Positions 8,657 through 18,328 of a stretch of 64,000 bases of DNA are shown piece after piece. Below the pieces are notes generated by a model. That model was given only the letters and a program-made list of their open reading frames with translations, searched no databases and was not told where the DNA came from. Position 1 is the first letter of the stretch. Each line of letters begins with the position of its first letter. The stretch covers positions 960,847-1,024,846 of the forward strand of contig CP070732.1 of the NCBI GenBank assembly GCA_020347565.1, given 5' to 3'. A program made the translations under genes and the position numbers. The stretch comes from Methanobacteriota archaeon. Its GTDB lineage: Archaea; Thermoplasmatota; Thermoplasmata; UBA10834.

Positions 8657-11600
8657 CTATTCCTTCTCCTGGCGCTGCTTCTCCTTCTGCTCCCTCTTGC
8701 GCTCCTTGCGCTCCCTCTTCTCCTTCTCCTTGCGCTCCTTCATCTCGGCCTTGTCCAAGCTCTTGCCCCTGTCGCGCCTCGGTCCCCTGCGCTCACGCCT
8801 CGACCATCTGCCTCTGAGGTAGAGGAGCAGCGGCACGAGTATGATCACGGCCGCGATACCGCCCCAGAGGGCGGCCTTCTTCCACGGAGCCTCCTTGACG
8901 ACAAGAGACTCGTCGGCACGCGTGGTATAGGTGTCGACCGTGAGCTGGTTGTTGCTGGTCACGTTCAGCTTCAGCTTGTAGGTTCCCTGCTTGTCCGGTG
9001 TCCACTTGAACCTGACCTGCACGGTCTCGCCGATGTCTATCTGGACAACCGGCACGGTGCCGTTCCAGAGCTCGCTCGTGGAGCCGATGAGGGTGTCCTG
9101 GTCCCCGCCGACGATGTATACGCTCACCACCACGCCCGTGGCCACGGCGCTGCCCTTGTTCGTGAGATTGATTATGATCAGGCCCTGGTCGCCTTCGGTG
9201 AACTCCGCGGGCTCGTAGTACGGGCTGCCGTCGAACTGGACATCCGGCCTGGCACTCGGGTCTATCTTCACAGCGCGCTTGATGAAGGCGCTGTTGTTCG
9301 ATGTGTCCGTGACGTTCAGCTCGACCGAGAAGGTTCCGACCTTGGTGAACACGTGCGTCACGTTCCACAGGCCGGTGCCGTTCAGCCAGGAGTCGGCGCC
9401 GAGGTCGTCCGCGAAGTACCAGACGAAGTACATGTCCTCCTTCTCGTCCAGGTTGTCGTCCGTGGCGTTGGCGTCAAGGATTATCGTCTCGTTCTCGATC
9501 AGGCTCGTGCCATATGTTGCGTTCTTGACGACGAAGCTCACGCTCGGAGCGGCCGAGTCGTTTACCTTGACAGTGAGGGTGGTGTTCTTCCAGTGTCCCG
9601 CCACGTCCGTCACGTTCAGCACGACTTCGTATGTCCCCGATTCGGCGAACGCATGCGTCACGTTCTTCTCATCGTCAGTCCAGTAGACCCTGCCAGACTC
9701 GTTCCCGTCGCCGTATTGGAACTCGAAGAAGTCGATCGTGCCGAGGGAGTCGCCGGTCGTCACCGCGTCATCCGTCGACGACGTCGCGTTGAACCACACC
9801 GCCTGTCCCTGGTCTACCTCGAGTTCGCCTGAGGTCTCGTTCACCTCAAGGTCCTTGATGCTTATCTCCGGGTCGGGGTCCATGCCGTCGGCCAAGACAT
9901 ATATCTCCGTCCAGTTGACGAGTCCGACGCTGTCGGTCACGGTCAAGTTGACCGTGTAGTTCGCCGCAGCGCTCGTGTAGTTGTGACCGACCGTCTTGTT
10001 GGCCGTCGTGACGTTCTCCGAGCCGTCACCGAAGCTCCATGTGTAAATCATCGGGTTGCGGTTCGGGTCCTCCGAGTCCTTCGCGGAGAAGTTCACCTCG
10101 GACCCCACGCGCACGATGTAACCCGTGACGTTGCCGCCGTCATCCTTCACGACGTACACGAGGCCCTGCTCGGCCTCCATGCTCGCGACTGCTGACGGCC
10201 CCTGGGAGGCTTCGAATGCGAGCGAGACCGCCTCCGGCCCGCCTATGTACTCCTCGGGGTCCACGACGAATGTCTCATAGCCCGAGACGACGACGTGCGA
10301 ACTCGGGTCTCCGCTGCTGTTGTCCACGAGCTCGTAGCCCGTCGGCAGGGTCACGGAGTAAGTGCGGTTCATCGACGCTGTGTCGTAGGCCGCGAACAGC
10401 CATGCGGTGTAATCGTCGGCGCCGACGTCCATCTCCTCGCCGTCCTCCTCGTGCACGGTGTACGCGCACGAGTACGAGTAGTTAACGCTGCCCCTGTCGA
10501 GGACGGATGCGGCGCCAAGGTCGAGGGCGAACGAGCTGAGCGTGTCGTCAGCCATGTAGAAGTAGGTCTCGTTCACGATCAACATCTGAGAAGTGGTGAT
10601 GTACTTCGCTCCGAAACCCTCCACCTTGTTCACGAAGGACGCCGCCTCGCTCACGTCGACCATGCCGTCCGGCACGGCCGAGTTGAGGTCGATCTGCATC
10701 CTGAGGCTCCCGACATCGCTGTAGTCTAGACCCGGGTATGCCTCATCGAAGGGCCACACGACGCTCTCGCTCAGCACGAAAGACTTGTAGTCGCCGCCGT
10801 ACACTATCGCCACGTCGTCCCTGTCCTGGACCTGGTCGTTCAGCTGCATCGACTCGTCGTGGATGGAGCCTGGCGTCTCCAGAGTCAGGTCGAGCGGCAT
10901 GATCTCCGCCGACGCACCGTCCGCGTCGACGCAGAGTGTGAAGTCTCCCGGGTAGGCATCGAACGTGAAGAACGTGCCCTCCTCGCTCCTGAGCAGCCTC
11001 TTAATCCATGGGACGGAGTCGTCCTGGCAGAGCAGGTAGGCGATCACGTTCGAGGCCGGGCCGCCCTCCGAGTCGGTGATGAAGCCGCTTACCCTCACGG
11101 ACCTCGTCATGTTGACTACCAGTGCGTCATCCGATGTTACGGAGACTGGCTGCATGACGTTCATCTCGTATAGGTTCGCCTTGACCACGAGCGCGAAGTT
11201 CGCCGACACCCCGGTGTCCCACATGTCCAATGACGCCCAGCCGAGAGCATTCGTGGTGGCCGAAGAGACGACCTCCCTGTTGGCCATGTCGTAGAACAGG
11301 ACTTCGGCGCCCGTTATCGTGAGGCCCGTGGAGGGGTTCCTCACGGTGACGTTCCACTCCCACTGCTTGGTCGGGAACTCGGTCAGCGATATCGCGGGGC
11401 TGATGGTCTTGGACGTCAGACCTGTGAACGGCAGCTCAGCGACGTTGAGGGCGTCATAATGGTCCTCCGCGACGACATCGATTCTGTAATACCCCGAAGG
11501 AGCGTTGTCGACGACGTACAGCTTCATGTCAGAGGAAAACTCCGCGACGAGGACTCCCCCGGTATGAACGTTCGTGAGGGTGACAGTCACGCCTGTGGAG

Positions 11601-11737
11601 ACAGGAGACCCGTTCGAAGTCACGGGCACATATATCGTGTTCGTTCCCAGCGTCTCCGCCTCGGCATCTCCCAGTGGGATAACCAAGGTGGAGAGTACTA
11701 CGACCAGCGCAAAAACGCTGGCTGAAAGCTTGCTCAT
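8657..11737 (-). CDS. PKD/CARDB cell-surface protein with C-terminal membrane anchor
   Basis: A 1026-residue exported protein. The start at ATG 11737 is supported by GAGGAGAG six bases upstream, and gives a signal peptide (MSKLSASVFALVVVLSTLVI) ending near ALA-like GDAEA. A prealbumin/CNA-like N-terminal half is followed by three PKD-type domains at about residues 550-625, 645-730 and 745-825 (WSFGDGS, FQYGDGN, YVWYFAD-like). A CARDB domain spans about 830-930 (NLTNKGSAVATGVVVSVYIV). One membrane helix (LWGGIAAVIILVPLLLYL) near residue 960 precedes a cytoplasmic tail of about 50 Lys/Glu/Arg residues. Many N-x-S/T sequons suggest glycosylation. Probably an S-layer or envelope protein. Confidence 0.8.
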   Translation of the reverse strand: MSKLSASVFALVVVLSTLVIPLGDAEAETLGTNTIYVPVTSNGSPVSTGVTVTLTNVHTGGVLVAEFSSDMKLYVVDNAPSGYYRIDVVAEDHYDALNVAELPFTGLTSKTISPAISLTEFPTKQWEWNVTVRNPSTGLTITGAEVLFYDMANREVVSSATTNALGWASLDMWDTGVSANFALVVKANLYEMNVMQPVSVTSDDALVVNMTRSVRVSGFITDSEGGPASNVIAYLLCQDDSVPWIKRLLRSEEGTFFTFDAYPGDFTLCVDADGASAEIMPLDLTLETPGSIHDESMQLNDQVQDRDDVAIVYGGDYKSFVLSESVVWPFDEAYPGLDYSDVGSLRMQIDLNSAVPDGMVDVSEAASFVNKVEGFGAKYITTSQMLIVNETYFYMADDTLSSFALDLGAASVLDRGSVNYSYSCAYTVHEEDGEEMDVGADDYTAWLFAAYDTASMNRTYSVTLPTGYELVDNSSGDPSSHVVVSGYETFVVDPEEYIGGPEAVSLAFEASQGPSAVASMEAEQGLVYVVKDDGGNVTGYIVRVGSEVNFSAKDSEDPNRNPMIYTWSFGDGSENVTTANKTVGHNYTSAAANYTVNLTVTDSVGLVNWTEIYVLADGMDPDPEISIKDLEVNETSGELEVDQGQAVWFNATSSTDDAVTTGDSLGTIDFFEFQYGDGNESGRVYWTDDEKNVTHAFAESGTYEVVLNVTDVAGHWKNTTLTVKVNDSAAPSVSFVVKNATYGTSLIENETIILDANATDDNLDEKEDMYFVWYFADDLGADSWLNGTGLWNVTHVFTKVGTFSVELNVTDTSNNSAFIKRAVKIDPSARPDVQFDGSPYYEPAEFTEGDQGLIIINLTNKGSAVATGVVVSVYIVGGDQDTLIGSTSELWNGTVPVVQIDIGETVQVRFKWTPDKQGTYKLKLNVTSNNQLTVDTYTTRADESLVVKEAPWKKAALWGGIAAVIILVPLLLYLRGRWSRRERRGPRRDRGKSLDKAEMKERKEKEKRERKERKREQKEKQRQEKE

Positions 11738-11828
11738 TGCATCTCTCCTCATTCGTATGTCCCCTCCCTCTCTGGGAGTCTGAACGTCGACCCCGGTCAA
11801 GAAGGGTACTCCGGCGAATAGATTGCCC

Positions 11829-11840
11829 CTTTATAAGCTT
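11829..11840 (-). promoter_or_regulatory. TATA box of the PKD surface-protein gene
   Basis: GCTTATAAAGG on the minus strand, about 95 bases before the chosen ATG, predicts a leader of roughly 70 bases carrying the GAGGAGAG ribosome binding site. Confidence 0.6.
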
Positions 11841-11898
11841 TAGGATGCGCTGAAGGGGCGAGCCAGCACGCCAGGATGACCGATTATCAACACGTCCA

Positions 11899-13068
11899 TC
11901 ACGTGACGATCCTGTCGACCTGCCCCGTCTCGATGGCCCGTCGGATCTCCACTGCCAACCGTCGGCCGGTGCTCATGTTCGTGCGCCAGGTCGTGTTGCC
12001 GTACGGGTGTCCCACCCACATGTGCACGTTCGTGCCTCCGCCCACGCGCGGTGCGACATCATAGATGTGGAACCTGAGGTCCTTGTCGACGCAGGTCTGG
12101 AGGCAGAACGGGCCGATTATGCCTGTATCGTAGTGCTCCTGCGTCGCCTTCACATACTTCTCCGCGAGCGCGAAGGCCCCCTCTATCAGGGATTCGCGCA
12201 TCGTCGCGGAGTTGTGCCCGCAGACGGTGTACTCGGGCGTGGCCTGCTCGCCCTGTAGCGTCATCTGCTGCGGAGCGGGCAGCCTGACATGTCCGTCCAG
12301 CGACGATTCGAACCGCCAGTCGACGCCGAGCAGCTCTATGCGGTCCATCTTGGACTCGAGCGGCGAATAGAAGAAGTCAAGGTTGAACACAGGACCGACC
12401 ACGTACTCCTCCACACGGGCCAGGGCGAGGTCCTCTTCCGTGATGACATCTGCTGCGATAAGCGCCTTGTACTTCTTCACGTACTCCTCAAACGACGACG
12501 CCGTGAAGAAGCCACGCTCCAGCTTCTTGACCTTGTGATGGAGCTTGACGATCACGAGCCCTTCTATCTCCTTCGGGTCCACTATCCGCTTCGGATATGG
12601 CAGACCGGCCTTTTCGAGCAGCCAGTAGTAGTCCCGCTCCTCCCCGCGCTCCTCGCTTCTCAAGAGGTCTCTTGAGCCCACCATGGGGACGGCGAAGTCC
12701 TCTTCTATGTCTCTGAGGTCGATGTACGATGTGAACGACCTGTTCGGCACGAACAGGACATTCTCGCGGCGGAGGCGTTCCTGAAACGCGGGGTCCATGA
12801 TCTCCTTGAACTCCTTCAGCACCCAGCACTCATCGACTACGCCACGGAGAACTTTGCCGGAGCCGTCCCGCTGGCACTTGAAAAATCTGCTGTAGGTCTT
12901 CTCGCGCCCCTCCTGACACACGCCCACGGTCCGGAAGCCCTCCTCGACGGCGCCGTCACAGACGTCCAGGGCGGAATGGGACGCTATCATACCCACCTTC
13001 GCCTTGTCGAGGTCGTAGTCCTCAAGCGATGCGATTATCCTCTTCCTGTCGATCATAGGCCAGGTCAT
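11899..13068 (-). CDS. purP: PurP, formate-dependent FAICAR synthetase
   Basis: A 389-residue ATP-grasp ligase that makes FAICAR from AICAR, formate and ATP, the archaeal route for the penultimate purine step. The N-terminal IASHSALDVCDGAVEEGF, the SFTSYIDLRDIEE segment and the C-terminal GGGTNVHMWVGHPYGNTTW region are typical. The C-terminal part carries the AICAR/phosphate contacts. ATG 13068 (MTWPMIDRKRI) or the ATG four codons later could start it; GGATGA precedes the latter. A minus-strand TATA (GATATATCA) is at 13115-13125. It lies immediately downstream of a GNAT gene on the same strand. Confidence 0.88.
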   Translation of the reverse strand: MTWPMIDRKRIIASLEDYDLDKAKVGMIASHSALDVCDGAVEEGFRTVGVCQEGREKTYSRFFKCQRDGSGKVLRGVVDECWVLKEFKEIMDPAFQERLRRENVLFVPNRSFTSYIDLRDIEEDFAVPMVGSRDLLRSEERGEERDYYWLLEKAGLPYPKRIVDPKEIEGLVIVKLHHKVKKLERGFFTASSFEEYVKKYKALIAADVITEEDLALARVEEYVVGPVFNLDFFYSPLESKMDRIELLGVDWRFESSLDGHVRLPAPQQMTLQGEQATPEYTVCGHNSATMRESLIEGAFALAEKYVKATQEHYDTGIIGPFCLQTCVDKDLRFHIYDVAPRVGGGTNVHMWVGHPYGNTTWRTNMSTGRRLAVEIRRAIETGQVDRIVT

Positions 13069-13114
13069 CCCCCGAACAGATATCGCCTGTTGTTGGCGCG
13101 AGAGATAGGGACTG

Positions 13115-13125
13115 ATGATATATCT
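13115..13125 (-). promoter_or_regulatory. TATA box of purP
   Basis: TAGATATATCATC on the minus strand, about 50 bases before the purP ATG, overlaps the stop region of the upstream GNAT gene. purP can therefore be transcribed separately. Confidence 0.5.
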
Positions 13126-14143
13126 ACCTTGAGGGGGGTGGAGTCAGCGACACCTCGTCCAGGCGTATCACCAGATGAGACGAAACGACCCTGAAGCCGA
13201 ACTTCTCGTACAGCCTCTTGGCCCGCGGGTAGCTCGTGTGCAGATACACCTTGTCGACGCGCCCTGAGAGAAAATCCAAAGCACACTTCATCAGCTCGCT
13301 CCCGATGCCCCGCTCCTGATCCGAGGGCGTGACGTAGATGTCGTAGATGAGGCCGCTGTTACCGTCCCGCCGGACGATCACGAACCCCCCTTTGGTGACG
13401 AAGACCGAGTAGGCCCTATCCGTCATCATCTTCCTGAGTCGAAGGTGCGCTGCGAGCCGTCCTTCGTCGTAGTACTCCGAGAAGAGGGCCAACACCTCGC
13501 CGCGGGTCCCCCGAGACAGCGGGTTGACCGAATGCTCGTACTTCTGAGGCGAGTCGAGCTCCATGCGGTAGGTGAGCGTCGGCTGGAACTGTCTCACCAT
13601 AGGACCGAGGTCGGCGGAGAACACCGCCCACGACTTCTTCGCTGTGGCGAAGAACCTCACGAGCTGGTCGGCCGCGAGCTGGGTGTCCTCCTCGCTGAAA
13701 CCGGCGAACATGCCTGTGCGCCTATCCCCGGAGGGGAGTACCCTTGCAGCGTCGCCCTCGTCGGAGTAGAACGCCCACGCCTTGCGGCCGTCGAGCCCCA
13801 GCTCGAGACCGACCATGTGCCCCGTGTTCGTCAGATCGAGCGGCTTGCCGGAATGGTCTATCAGGTCCTCCTCCAACGGGAGGTCGCTGGTCGCGACGAG
13901 GGTGTACCGGCGTTCCACGCGCGGGTCGATGGCCTTCTTCACCGTCCACTCCTCGGCCGATAGGACTCTCTCCAGAAACCTCGACTTGTTGTCCTGGACC
14001 AGTATGCTGGAGAAACCGGCTCCCGCGAGTGATTCGCTCAGCCGCCGCGCGCTCTCATCATCCAAACGCAGGTTTCTCGGCGAACATCTGAGGAACGCCC
14101 TGGCCGTCTCATCTGAGATTGGCAGCATCTCAAGGGTCGCCAC
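13124..14143 (-). CDS. GNAT-family acetyltransferase, two-domain
   Basis: A 339-residue protein whose C-terminal third is a GNAT domain: IYDIYVTPSDQERGIGSEL is the acetyl-CoA pyrophosphate loop (Q/RxxGxG/A), and YPRAKRLYEKFGFRVVSSHL is the terminal strand-helix. The N-terminal 200 residues look like a degenerate or second GNAT-like domain. The only conventional start is the GTG at 14143. The frame stays open for 29 more codons up to the neighbouring stop at 14231 but has no start codon there. Substrate unknown; protein N-acetylation, small-molecule acetylation or antibiotic modification are all possible. Confidence 0.65.
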   Translation of the reverse strand: MATLEMLPISDETARAFLRCSPRNLRLDDESARRLSESLAGAGFSSILVQDNKSRFLERVLSAEEWTVKKAIDPRVERRYTLVATSDLPLEEDLIDHSGKPLDLTNTGHMVGLELGLDGRKAWAFYSDEGDAARVLPSGDRRTGMFAGFSEEDTQLAADQLVRFFATAKKSWAVFSADLGPMVRQFQPTLTYRMELDSPQKYEHSVNPLSRGTRGEVLALFSEYYDEGRLAAHLRLRKMMTDRAYSVFVTKGGFVIVRRDGNSGLIYDIYVTPSDQERGIGSELMKCALDFLSGRVDKVYLHTSYPRAKRLYEKFGFRVVSSHLVIRLDEVSLTPPPSR

Positions 14144-14230
14144 GCCCTCATCGGTGCGGACGGAAACGACGTCGCACCTCCGACCTTCCGTGAGAACACC
14201 TCCGTGACCGTGCCGCGAGACCCCGTATCC

Positions 14231-14959
14231 TCAGAAGAAGTAGAAGCCCACTCCGTTCTCCTTCGCACAGCCGGCCATCGCCTCGAGCCTGTTCAGGGTG
14301 CCGTCTATCCTGCGGACCATCATCTTGCCTTCCGCCGGCGTCTTCTCACGTAGGACCTTGACCTCCTTCAGAAGCGCTTCGGCGTCCTCGGATGTAAGCA
14401 CCTTCTTCTTCGATGCCAGGTTCTCCACGTTCGACAGTATGTTGAGCTTGAACTTCTTGGCGAGGTCGGGCACGGGCGACGTCGACGGGCCGAAGTTGCC
14501 AACACAGCCCTTCTTGTTGTCCCATGACAAGCCGCACTTCGCACACGTCTCGTACATCTCGTCGAACTCGAGTAGGTCCCATTCCGTCACCGAGTTCTCC
14601 AGGACGGACGCCTCGAGGACCGCCTCCTTCCTGGCCTTGGGCACGTTGCTCATCACGATCCAGTTCGTCTTGACCGCCTTGGCGAACGGCGAGAGAGCCT
14701 TCCGGTCGGCTTCTTCCTTCACCTTCTCCATGTACAGCTCGTTCCCCTCTACCTTGACCCTCGAGCGCTTCAGGATTTCCTCGACCCTGTCCTCGCCCAG
14801 CTTCTTCCTCGCGGCTGCAAGGTCGACGATGGTGTCCACCTCGACCAGATCCGCCCATTTGGACGGGTCGTTCACGTAGACCTTCGCCATCGTAAGCTTC
14901 CTGTCCCTGCAGAGCGACTTCGGAGACTCGATTTCGGTCAATGCCATGTTCAGGCCCAT
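14231..14959 (-). CDS. Conserved hypothetical protein with CxxC
   Basis: A 242-residue soluble, lysine/glutamate-rich protein that I do not recognise. It has a cysteine cluster (ETCAKCGLSWDNKKGCVG) near the middle that could hold a metal or Fe-S cluster, a long amphipathic C-terminal helix region (AEALLKEVKVLREKTPAEGK), and ends GVGFYFF. ATG 14959 is preceded by GGTG at a good distance; a GTG three codons earlier and ATG at 14947 are alternatives. It lies upstream of the GNAT gene on the same strand. I assign no function. Confidence 0.6.
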   Translation of the reverse strand: MGLNMALTEIESPKSLCRDRKLTMAKVYVNDPSKWADLVEVDTIVDLAAARKKLGEDRVEEILKRSRVKVEGNELYMEKVKEEADRKALSPFAKAVKTNWIVMSNVPKARKEAVLEASVLENSVTEWDLLEFDEMYETCAKCGLSWDNKKGCVGNFGPSTSPVPDLAKKFKLNILSNVENLASKKKVLTSEDAEALLKEVKVLREKTPAEGKMMVRRIDGTLNRLEAMAGCAKENGVGFYFF

Positions 14960-15177
14960 TTCAGGCACCTTCTAGAGCACAAGGGAGGAGCCATCAAGAT
15001 GTAAAATGTTTCGCAGGCGAAAGGATGAGGGAGAGCGTCTCTCGACCGTGGTCCTGAGCCCTGCGACGCGAGGCACGCCTGGGGATACTTAGTTCTACTT
15101 GACGCGTCATTTGGGTTCCCCGGAAGGCCGGCGGCACATTCTTCCGTGCGCGCCGTGCGCAAGCAGGTGGTAACCGG
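14960..15177. other. Intergenic region between divergent genes
   Basis: A 218-base spacer between the CxxC hypothetical gene and the MttB homologue. GGTGG at about 15166 is the ribosome binding site of the latter. I see no RNA gene or clear strong TATA box here. Confidence 0.4.
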
Positions 15178-16632
15178 ATGACCAAAGCCACTATGAACGT
15201 GCTGTCCAGCCGCGACATCGAGAAGGTTCACGACGCCTCTCTGCGCATACTGGCGGAGGTGGGGGTGCGGATAGACAGCCGGGCGGTCAGAGACCTCCTG
15301 AGGGACGCTGGAGCGAAGGTCGATAACGATGGGACGACCTTCATCGACGAGGTCCTCGTGAACAGGTCGATCGAGATGGCCCCTGAGACCGTCAGGATCT
15401 GTTCCAGAGGAGGCATGGACCACATCATACCCGACAACGATGTGCAGCTGGTATCGACGGACGGGCAACCACCAGCCGTACTCGATCCGTCCACGGGCGA
15501 GAAGAGGGCTTCGACGCTCCAGGACCTGAAGGAACTCACGACGCTGGCCGACGCGCTCCCTGAGGTGGGGTTCTACTGGCCCATGGTGATAGCGAATGAC
15601 ATACCCCCGGACCGCTCGTCGTTCTACGAGTTCCTCGCCTCCATCGCGTACACGTCGAAACATGTGCAGCACGGAGCAGCCTCCGCGGATGAGGCCGACT
15701 ATCAGGTCGAGCTCTGCTCCGCCATACTCGGATCCAGGGAAGCGCTCAGGGAGCGCCCCATATTCTCAGACGTCTGCACGCCGATATCGCCGCTGAGGTA
15801 CGACGCTGGCGAGGCCGATGCGATCGCCGTACTGGCCAATGCAGGCGTGCCTGTCATCCACCTGTCCATGGGAATCGCGGGGGCCGTGACGCCGGCGTCG
15901 GTCGCCGGCTCTCTGGCGGTGATCAACGCCGAGAACCTCTGCGGGATGGCGATGTCCCAGGCGGCCTCTGAAGGGGCTCCGTCGATCTACTCGTCCTTCT
16001 CTGGCGTCATGGACCTGAGGACCGGCGTCTTTCTCTGCGGCACGCCCGAGGGCGTGCTGATGGACTCCGCCGCGGTCCAGATGGCCAGGCACTACAAGGT
16101 GCCTTCCTGCGCGGGGGGGCCTTCGAATGCGGCAAGGTCGCTGTCGTCGGAAGCGGGAAGCGAAAGCGCCATAACCGCGATGGGGGCCCTGCTGACGGGC
16201 GCGGACATGATGGTGGGCCTCGGCGGGCTGGACAGGGCCGGCGTCATGTCCAAGGAGAAGCTCGTCATGGACTGCGAGACGTGGAGATGGCTCGAGCGAA
16301 TCCGCAGCGGAATAGATGTGAGCGATGACACGCTGGGGGTAGACGCCGTGGTCAGGCGAGGACCGGGAGGCACGTTCCTGTCGGACGTGCACACGGCCAG
16401 GTTCATCCGAAAGGAGTTCCTCATCCCGCAGATTACCGCGCACCACTCGGAGCGGGATCCCGACGGCGTGGAGGACGAGCTCCTCACCTACGCGAAAGCC
16501 CGTGTGAGAGAGCTGTTGGCATCGCACGAGCCTCGGCTGCTGGAGGGCGAGGTTGCGCGGAGGGTCGGAGAGGTCGCCAAGAAGCACGGCGTGCTCATGC
16601 CGGACGGGTCGCAGATATTCGACCACGGATGA
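15178..16632 (+). CDS. MttB-superfamily methyltransferase (no pyrrolysine)
   Basis: A 484-residue protein of the trimethylamine methyltransferase superfamily (COG5598), a TIM-barrel family that moves methyl groups from quaternary or tertiary amines to a corrinoid protein. Family blocks include VHDASLRILAEVGVRID at the N-terminus, PIFSDVCTPISPLRYD, and GVMDLRTGVFLCGTPEG. The frame has no internal TAG, so it belongs to the non-pyrrolysine subgroup (for example the glycine-betaine demethylase MtgB) rather than true MttB. No corrinoid protein or reactivase gene is adjacent. GGTGG precedes ATG 15178. The substrate is unknown; a quaternary amine is the best guess. Confidence 0.78.
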   Translation: MTKATMNVLSSRDIEKVHDASLRILAEVGVRIDSRAVRDLLRDAGAKVDNDGTTFIDEVLVNRSIEMAPETVRICSRGGMDHIIPDNDVQLVSTDGQPPAVLDPSTGEKRASTLQDLKELTTLADALPEVGFYWPMVIANDIPPDRSSFYEFLASIAYTSKHVQHGAASADEADYQVELCSAILGSREALRERPIFSDVCTPISPLRYDAGEADAIAVLANAGVPVIHLSMGIAGAVTPASVAGSLAVINAENLCGMAMSQAASEGAPSIYSSFSGVMDLRTGVFLCGTPEGVLMDSAAVQMARHYKVPSCAGGPSNAARSLSSEAGSESAITAMGALLTGADMMVGLGGLDRAGVMSKEKLVMDCETWRWLERIRSGIDVSDDTLGVDAVVRRGPGGTFLSDVHTARFIRKEFLIPQITAHHSERDPDGVEDELLTYAKARVRELLASHEPRLLEGEVARRVGEVAKKHGVLMPDGSQIFDHG

Positions 16633-16636
16633 CGGC

Positions 16637-18328
16637 TCACACGCGTCTCTTGAAGAGCTTCTCGAGGTCCGCCGGCGATAGGACTATCATCGTGGGCCTC
16701 CCGTGCTCGCACGTATATGGGCTTTTGGTCGACACCAGGTCGGAGACCAGCTGCCTCATCTGCTGGTGCGAGAGTCTCTGACCCGCACGGATCGATGTAT
16801 GGCAAGCCACCCTCCATATGAATTCCTGTCCCATCCGTTTCGGCACGCTCATATCGGCGAGGTCCGACAGGATGTCCCTCAGCGACCTCTCGCCCTGAGC
16901 CTCCCCCAGCACCGTCGGCACGGACCTTAACGAGTATGAATCGCCGCCGAAGGGCTCCGCCTCGAAGCCCACCTCCGCGAGTCTTTCACGGTTCTCCTCG
17001 AGCACTCTCGCCTCTGTGGGCGTGAGCGAGAGCACAAGCGGCGAAAGCAGCTCCTGGGACGTCTCCCGCTCGCCATCGACAGCCTGCAAGAGTCGCTCGT
17101 ACACGACCCTCTCGGACGCAGCATGCTGGTCTATCAGTATGAGGTCGCTCCCCGAATCTGCCAGTATGTACGTGTCCATTATCTGGGCCAGAGGACGAAT
17201 GCCAAGGCGGTCACCCTCGGCCTCCTGGCCGCCCAGCGGCAATATGGACTGCGCAGCGCTGGCGCCAAGGGCGCTGGCCGCAGGGATCGAGGGCTCGAAC
17301 GACTCGGAGAAGCGCGTGAGGTCGTACCTGTAGGTCAGATCTGGACCTTCGAGGGCGTCGAGGAGGCTCCTCTCGACGGCGTCGAGTACGACCGCTTCAT
17401 CGTCGAATCTGACCTCCCTCTTCGTCGGATGCACGTTCACGTCCAAGGAGGCGGCGTCGACATCGATCTTGATCACCCCGACGGGATACCTATCCTTCAT
17501 CATGCGGGAGCCGGAAGCGCTGGTGACTGTCGACAAGATCGCCCTGCTCCTGACAGGTCTGTGGTTCACGAACAGGTGCAGCCCCGAGGCCGACGAGACG
17601 GAGTGCTCCAGTCTCCCGATGTGTACCTCGACCCTCATCTCGTCGCCTTCGAACTGACCGTGCAACATGGCGGACGCCACGCCATGCCCGAAGGTCAGAG
17701 CCAGCGCGCCCTCCATGCCTTCCGAGGACGCATGGGCGAAGAGGAGCTCGCCATCGGCCGAGAGCTTGAACGATATGGCCGGCCTGCAGAGGACGAAGTC
17801 GGTGAGGACCTCCCTGCAGTGCGACTTCTCGACTGAGGGGGACTTCATTTGCTTCCCGCGCGCGGGCATGTTGTAGAACAGGTCCTCGACTATCACTTCA
17901 GTCCCCGCGGGACAGCCCACTGGCGAAGACGACACGAGGGCGCCCCCCTCGTGTATCACCTCCGTGCCCTCGGAAGCGCCATGCTGCTTCGTCCTAAGGG
18001 TCACCTTCGACACGGATGATATCGACGACAGCGCCTCTCCGCGGAAACCATAGCTGTCCAGGGCTCGAAGGTCTTCTATCTCGGTCATCTTGCTCGTTGC
18101 GTGGCGGGCGAACGCCAGCTTGGCGTCCTTGTCGGACATGCCGCAGCCGTTGTCCATGACCGACACACGCTTCCTCCCGCCCTCCTCGACGGACACCGCG
18201 ATCGCGCTGGCACCCGCGTCGAGAGCGTTCTCCAGGAGCTCCTTGACGACCGAGGACGGGCGCTCTACGACCTCGCCCGCGGCGATCCTGTCGACCGTCC
18301 CCTCGTCAAGTACCCTTATCCTCTCCAC
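16637..18328 (-). CDS. mutL: DNA mismatch repair protein MutL
   Basis: A 563-residue MutL. The GHKL ATPase motifs are intact at the N-terminus (DRIAAGEVVERP, ELLENALDAGA, DNGCGM, GFRGEALSSI). The C-terminal endonuclease motif is present near residue 400 (DQHAASERVVYE, matching DQHAx2Ex4E), with the later ACHTS and CEHGRP metal-site blocks. It is therefore a nicking-type MutL. I prefer GTG 18328 because GGTGG sits about 10 bases upstream and the protein then begins at the usual position; GTG 18337 is possible. It overlaps the 3' end of mutS, so the pair is an operon. Confidence 0.9.
   Translation of the reverse strand: MERIRVLDEGTVDRIAAGEVVERPSSVVKELLENALDAGASAIAVSVEEGGRKRVSVMDNGCGMSDKDAKLAFARHATSKMTEIEDLRALDSYGFRGEALSSISSVSKVTLRTKQHGASEGTEVIHEGGALVSSSPVGCPAGTEVIVEDLFYNMPARGKQMKSPSVEKSHCREVLTDFVLCRPAISFKLSADGELLFAHASSEGMEGALALTFGHGVASAMLHGQFEGDEMRVEVHIGRLEHSVSSASGLHLFVNHRPVRSRAILSTVTSASGSRMMKDRYPVGVIKIDVDAASLDVNVHPTKREVRFDDEAVVLDAVERSLLDALEGPDLTYRYDLTRFSESFEPSIPAASALGASAAQSILPLGGQEAEGDRLGIRPLAQIMDTYILADSGSDLILIDQHAASERVVYERLLQAVDGERETSQELLSPLVLSLTPTEARVLEENRERLAEVGFEAEPFGGDSYSLRSVPTVLGEAQGERSLRDILSDLADMSVPKRMGQEFIWRVACHTSIRAGQRLSHQQMRQLVSDLVSTKSPYTCEHGRPTMIVLSPADLEKLFKRRV

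Noticed and set aside
15178-16632. True pyrrolysine-containing MttB.
   Set aside because: No in-frame TAG in the coding sequence.
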